Shown: positions 33,658-36,557 of the stretch, one piece after another | How positions within the stretch are numbered: the stretch's first letter is position 1 | How the letters are laid out: the number at the start of each line of letters is the position of its first letter | DNA from: Eutrophocola sp965662685 | GTDB lineage: Bacteria; Pseudomonadota; Gammaproteobacteria; Pseudomonadales; Pseudohongiellaceae | NCBI GenBank assembly: GCA_965662685.1 | Contig: CBFIIQ010000032.1 | Location: forward strand, 1-36,557 | Length of the DNA: 36,557 bases | Direction: 5' to 3' | Program-made: the position numbers and the translations under genes | Notes under the pieces: generated by a model | The model's database searches: none | Seen by the model: the letters and a program-made list of their open reading frames with translations, nothing else | What the model was told of the DNA's origin: nothing

Positions 33658-34039
33658 AATTACAAATCCTTGTAAATATTACCGGTCTGAAGCTTGTTAA
33701 AGTCTTGTTAATGCACTAAAGAAATTGACTGATTGTTCAGGAAAAATCTTTATACAAAAAAGATGTAGTGAATGAGGCAAGTAATGTCTGTTAATTGAGA
33801 TTAGTTTGCATATTTTTATGATCAAGAACAAGAAATTATTCAGAAATCATCCGCTATAAACGCCAGGCCTGGGGGAAAACCGGAGGTTAAGCTGTCATCT
33901 TTGTTAAAAATATAAAATAACAGCAGCTTGCTCCGATTTTTATGAAAAAGCCAAAAAACATTCTGATGAATATCAAAATGATATCGAAGAGCAATTTATA
34001 CCGATGTTTTGTAGGAGTCGGAGGCCGAGAACTGGGAGA
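33658..34039. other. intergenic region without recognised gene
   Basis: These 382 bp lie between the PAS-HD-GYP gene and the SnoaL-like gene, both on the minus strand. The region is AT-rich and no coding frame with a plausible start and length stands out. A short perfect palindrome CCAGGCCTGG occurs near 33865, and the promoter of the HD-GYP gene must lie near the left end. I see no terminator, tRNA or repeat array. Confidence 0.5.
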
Positions 34040-34585
34040 CTAATCTTCCGGGCTCACATTGCGCGATTGAATTAACCATTTACCATCAACGCGGACTATA
34101 TCGTCAACACTTCGTCCAACAGAGACCATTCGCGCCGGGGAGTCGGGACCATTGGCGCCAAAATAGGTGACCCAATAGGCATGGTGACGGGCATGATCTT
34201 TAGTCACGAACTCTGTCCAGTAATTTTCGGTCGCGTGATACATAGGGGCTGGAGGATTACCATTGGCCGCCTGTTCTTCTCTGCCATCGCGAAAGTCACT
34301 CATCATTTTATGCAGCGCTTCCTTCCCTTTGATAGCGCCAAACGAACCGTCTTCGGTGAAGACCGCCACATAAGCGTCCGGGTCAAAAGAATCCAGTGCG
34401 CGGGTATAGCGCCACATCAGATGCTCGATTTGCTCCCGATCCTCCATTCTCTGAAGAAGAGCCATGTGCGATGCCATGTTTTCGCCCATGCCACCATGAT
34501 CCATGCTCTGAGCCGATAGCGTTGTACTGGTCAATGAGGATATAAGCAGGAGTGTCGCAATTAGTTGGTTACTGAGTTGTTTCAT
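34040..34585 (-). CDS. exported SnoaL-like (NTF2-fold) protein
   Basis: This 181-residue protein starts at ATG 34585 with GGAG 5 nt upstream, which gives a clear signal peptide (QLIATLLLISSLTSTTLSAQ). The mature domain has DREQIEHLMWRYTRALDSFD and DGSFGAIKGKEALHKMM, followed by WLIQSRNVSPED, the usual order for SnoaL-like or polyketide-cyclase/dehydratase-like NTF2 folds. The substrate is unknown. An upstream Met at 34663 would add a leader without support. Such domains can be isomerases, hydratases or binding proteins. Confidence 0.85.
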   Translation of the reverse strand: MKQLSNQLIATLLLISSLTSTTLSAQSMDHGGMGENMASHMALLQRMEDREQIEHLMWRYTRALDSFDPDAYVAVFTEDGSFGAIKGKEALHKMMSDFRDGREEQAANGNPPAPMYHATENYWTEFVTKDHARHHAYWVTYFGANGPDSPARMVSVGRSVDDIVRVDGKWLIQSRNVSPED

Positions 34586-34815
34586 GATGGCTCCGGTTTT
34601 TCCTGATTTGTTTACAAAAGTTAAGTCAGAATATGGCACTATTGCTAATATTGAGCAAGTCACAAATTAGCGCCATAGTGTCGACATACAATGTGGGGTG
34701 CTCATTATCCTGGTCAGCCATAAGTTTCTTCATCCTGGTATAAATACAGGTGGTGAAAACAAAACAATTGGCGTACCTGCTCCAGCAACCCTGATTTTTC
34801 CCGGAAAAGGCTATA

Positions 34816-35358
34816 GTGAATTTTAAAATACGTTTAATGGAAGCAGGGGATTACCCGGCTTTTTTTGCTTATCTAAATGCCCAATTGGAAGAAAATGGCA
34901 AACTTGGGGCACCACTTTTTCAACCTGTGCCACGGGAAATTATTAAGCTGCCAGCTGAAAAAGAGGCTGCATTTGTGGCCGGTTTATCTAAAACTATCGG
35001 ACAACCTGGCTGGCGTCGCGCCTGGCTTGCAATGGATGAAGATAATAAAAACATTCTTGGCCATGTTGATCTGCGCGCGCATCAGGAAGTAAATACCTCG
35101 CATCGTGCTTTACTTGGTATGGGCGTGGTTAATTCCTGTAGGCAGCAGGGCATTGGTCGCGCGCTGCTTGAATTTGCCTGCGAATGGGCCAGGCAGAGTA
35201 AATTACTGGAATGGATTGATATTGAGGTACTGTGTGATAACAAGCCGGCATTTCATCTCTATGAAACTGCCGGCTTTGAAAAGCTTTGTATGATCCAGGA
35301 TATGTACAGAATTGATGGCAAGGCGGAAGGTTATATCCGCATGGCGCTTAAATTATAA
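34816..35358 (+). CDS. GNAT family N-acetyltransferase
   Basis: This 180-residue protein shows the acetyl-CoA-binding motif GMGVVNSCRQQGIGRALLEFA (about residues 100-120), then EVLCDNKPAFHLYETAGFEK, both typical of GNAT enzymes. It transfers an acetyl group to an amine; the acceptor (protein N-terminus, antibiotic or metabolite) is not shown. The start is GTG at 34816 with AAGG 7 nt upstream. It is a stand-alone gene between minus-strand neighbours. Confidence 0.92.
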   Translation: MNFKIRLMEAGDYPAFFAYLNAQLEENGKLGAPLFQPVPREIIKLPAEKEAAFVAGLSKTIGQPGWRRAWLAMDEDNKNILGHVDLRAHQEVNTSHRALLGMGVVNSCRQQGIGRALLEFACEWARQSKLLEWIDIEVLCDNKPAFHLYETAGFEKLCMIQDMYRIDGKAEGYIRMALKL

Positions 35359-35396
35359 ATCCTAACTAATAATCGTAATGCTATATTTAAACCAAA

Positions 35397-36437
35397 TCAG
35401 GGGGCTGGCCCGACCACAACTCCCCAGGGCGTTTCACCGACCTGAATTTTTTTGACGACTTCAAAGCTCGCCACATCAATCACGGAAACATCATCCGATG
35501 GCCCATTAGCAGAATAGAGTGTTGTGCCATCAAGGCTCATGGCCAGTCCCCAGGGGCGTGGGCCAACGACAACCGAGTTTATGACTTCCCGGCTTGCCAG
35601 ATCGATGGCGACCACTGTCTGCCCGCGACCATTTGCCACATACAAGGTAGATTCATCGGGTGAGAGCACCAGTCCCATAGGTAAGGCACCTTCTGGCAAG
35701 GGGATTTCACCAATTGCGGTATTACTGGCTACATCAATAATATTAATGAGCTCCCCAAATTCTGCTGATACATAGGCGGTGCTGCTGTCAGCAGTAAAAA
35801 CGGAATCACGAGGGCGCAGCCCGACTTTGATGCGAGTTATTTCTGCACCTGTGTTGGCATCGATAACTGTGATGTCGCTGTCCACCTCGCCGGTTACATA
35901 AAAAATGCGCCCATCTGGCGAGAGTCTTACTCCTTCGGGCTCAAGTCCGGTAGGAAGTGTCATCAGAATTTCACCTTCGCTCAAATCCAGTATGGTAGCG
36001 GTATTGGTGTCTTCATTGGAGACATAAAGTTTTTCTGTTTCCCAGTTCACATCAAATTGTTCAGGATCTGAGCCGCTTGGGAGAATGCGTACAACTTCAC
36101 GGGTAAGCGGGTTTACTTCAGCAATACCATCGGCAGCCTTATCGGCTTCCATGGCCTCACACACATCATCATCCATGGTTGGTGGACATTTTGGTGAACC
36201 GCTCAATGCTACATAAAAGACACTGCCATCGGGACTCACCTTGATGCCACGTGGACGTTTGCCTACAGGGATTGTTGCGATAACTTCATGGCTGTCTCCT
36301 GAAATCATGGTGACAGAATTGGAGTCTTCATTGGTCACATAAATAACACTGCCTACCTGCGCACATGCTACGACGGTTAAAAAGAGGGTGCTGAGCAGAC
36401 TGGTTTGTAACAGCTTTTTTCTGATGATTATTTTCAT
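35397..36437 (-). CDS. exported YVTN-repeat seven-bladed propeller protein
   Basis: This 346-residue protein has a signal peptide (LLSTLFLTVVACA) and seven repeats of the form SPDGSVFYVA, DANTGAEITRIKVG, SPDESTLYVANG. These belong to the YVTN beta-propeller class, and the Cys-containing insert GSPKCPPTMDDDVCEAMEADKA after blade 1 is split into shorter pieces here. Related proteins are found beside PQQ-dependent catabolism genes. It may bind a metal, a quinone or a protein partner. A lipoprotein Cys at residue 25 is possible (VVAC). The function is unproven. Confidence 0.86.
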   Translation of the reverse strand: MKIIIRKKLLQTSLLSTLFLTVVACAQVGSVIYVTNEDSNSVTMISGDSHEVIATIPVGKRPRGIKVSPDGSVFYVALSGSPKCPPTMDDDVCEAMEADKAADGIAEVNPLTREVVRILPSGSDPEQFDVNWETEKLYVSNEDTNTATILDLSEGEILMTLPTGLEPEGVRLSPDGRIFYVTGEVDSDITVIDANTGAEITRIKVGLRPRDSVFTADSSTAYVSAEFGELINIIDVASNTAIGEIPLPEGALPMGLVLSPDESTLYVANGRGQTVVAIDLASREVINSVVVGPRPWGLAMSLDGTTLYSANGPSDDVSVIDVASFEVVKKIQVGETPWGVVVGPAP

Positions 36438-36557
36438 GAGTATGTGTTTTCAACTTGAAATTAAATATGGCGGTGAATGTATAAACGAATGGAAAGCATA
36501 GAGGCAACTATACTGAAAGTCCATGCCCGCGATATATTCTAACAGACCTGTGATTGA

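Noticed and set aside
1..36557. Prophage, integron or genomic island
   Set aside because: No integrase, transposase, tRNA-linked attachment site or phage structural gene was seen; coding style is uniform.

Overview
The window looks like chromosomal DNA of a marine or aquatic gammaproteobacterium. An AvtA-type transaminase, a sodium-pumping oxaloacetate decarboxylase (oadGAB) and NhaA point that way, as does the large set of exported quinoproteins and c-type cytochromes. The genus cannot be fixed from this sequence alone. No phage, integrase, transposase, CRISPR, rRNA or tRNA gene was seen. The segment reads as a metabolic region rather than a mobile island.

Layout. (1) 1-1783: a heptamer tandem repeat, then a translationally coupled YtkA/FixH-like protein and a di-haem MauG/cytochrome c peroxidase-family protein. 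(2) 1804-6326: a mono-haem lipoprotein with a predicted beta-propeller (minus), a secreted alpha/beta hydrolase whose nucleophile position is Asn (plus), a 17-bp tandem repeat, and a DUF6152 gene followed by a secreted partner gene (minus). (3) 6525-8339: a cytochrome c-PQQ propeller fusion of the polyvinyl-alcohol-dehydrogenase type. (4) 8387-13393: a tight minus-strand operon of a CPA2 antiporter, sulfotransferase, GT4 glycosyltransferase and DUF2334 deacetylase-like protein. (5) 13643-17083: oadG-oadA-oadB, ended by a terminator inside an inverted heptamer repeat. (6) 17309-28987: DUF2845 protein, a Tat-exported GMC dehydrogenase small subunit and its flavoprotein, tspO, a large quinoprotein with an unusual CX3CH haem motif, avtA, a di-haem cytochrome/PQQ dehydrogenase/TPR operon, and a second DUF6152-partner cassette. 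(7) 28988-36437: a Tat-exported arylmalonate-decarboxylase-like enzyme, nhaA, a LysR regulator with a perfect inverted repeat upstream, a PAS-PAS-HD-GYP protein, an exported SnoaL-like protein, a GNAT acetyltransferase and a YVTN seven-bladed propeller protein.

How it may fit together (inference). At least 14 products carry export signals, and several carry haem c or PQQ-type propellers. The region therefore looks like a periplasmic oxidation module, in which quinoproteins and a GMC flavoprotein oxidise alcohols, sugars or aromatics and pass electrons to small cytochromes. Two of the PQQ proteins have an Asp two residues after the catalytic Asp, the signature of lanthanide-dependent enzymes. 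Two copies of a DUF6152-plus-partner cassette lie on either side of this module, and an exported AMDase-like decarboxylase sits beside one copy. The cytoplasmic oadGAB pump and NhaA would couple metabolism to Na+. No PQQ biosynthesis genes are in the window.
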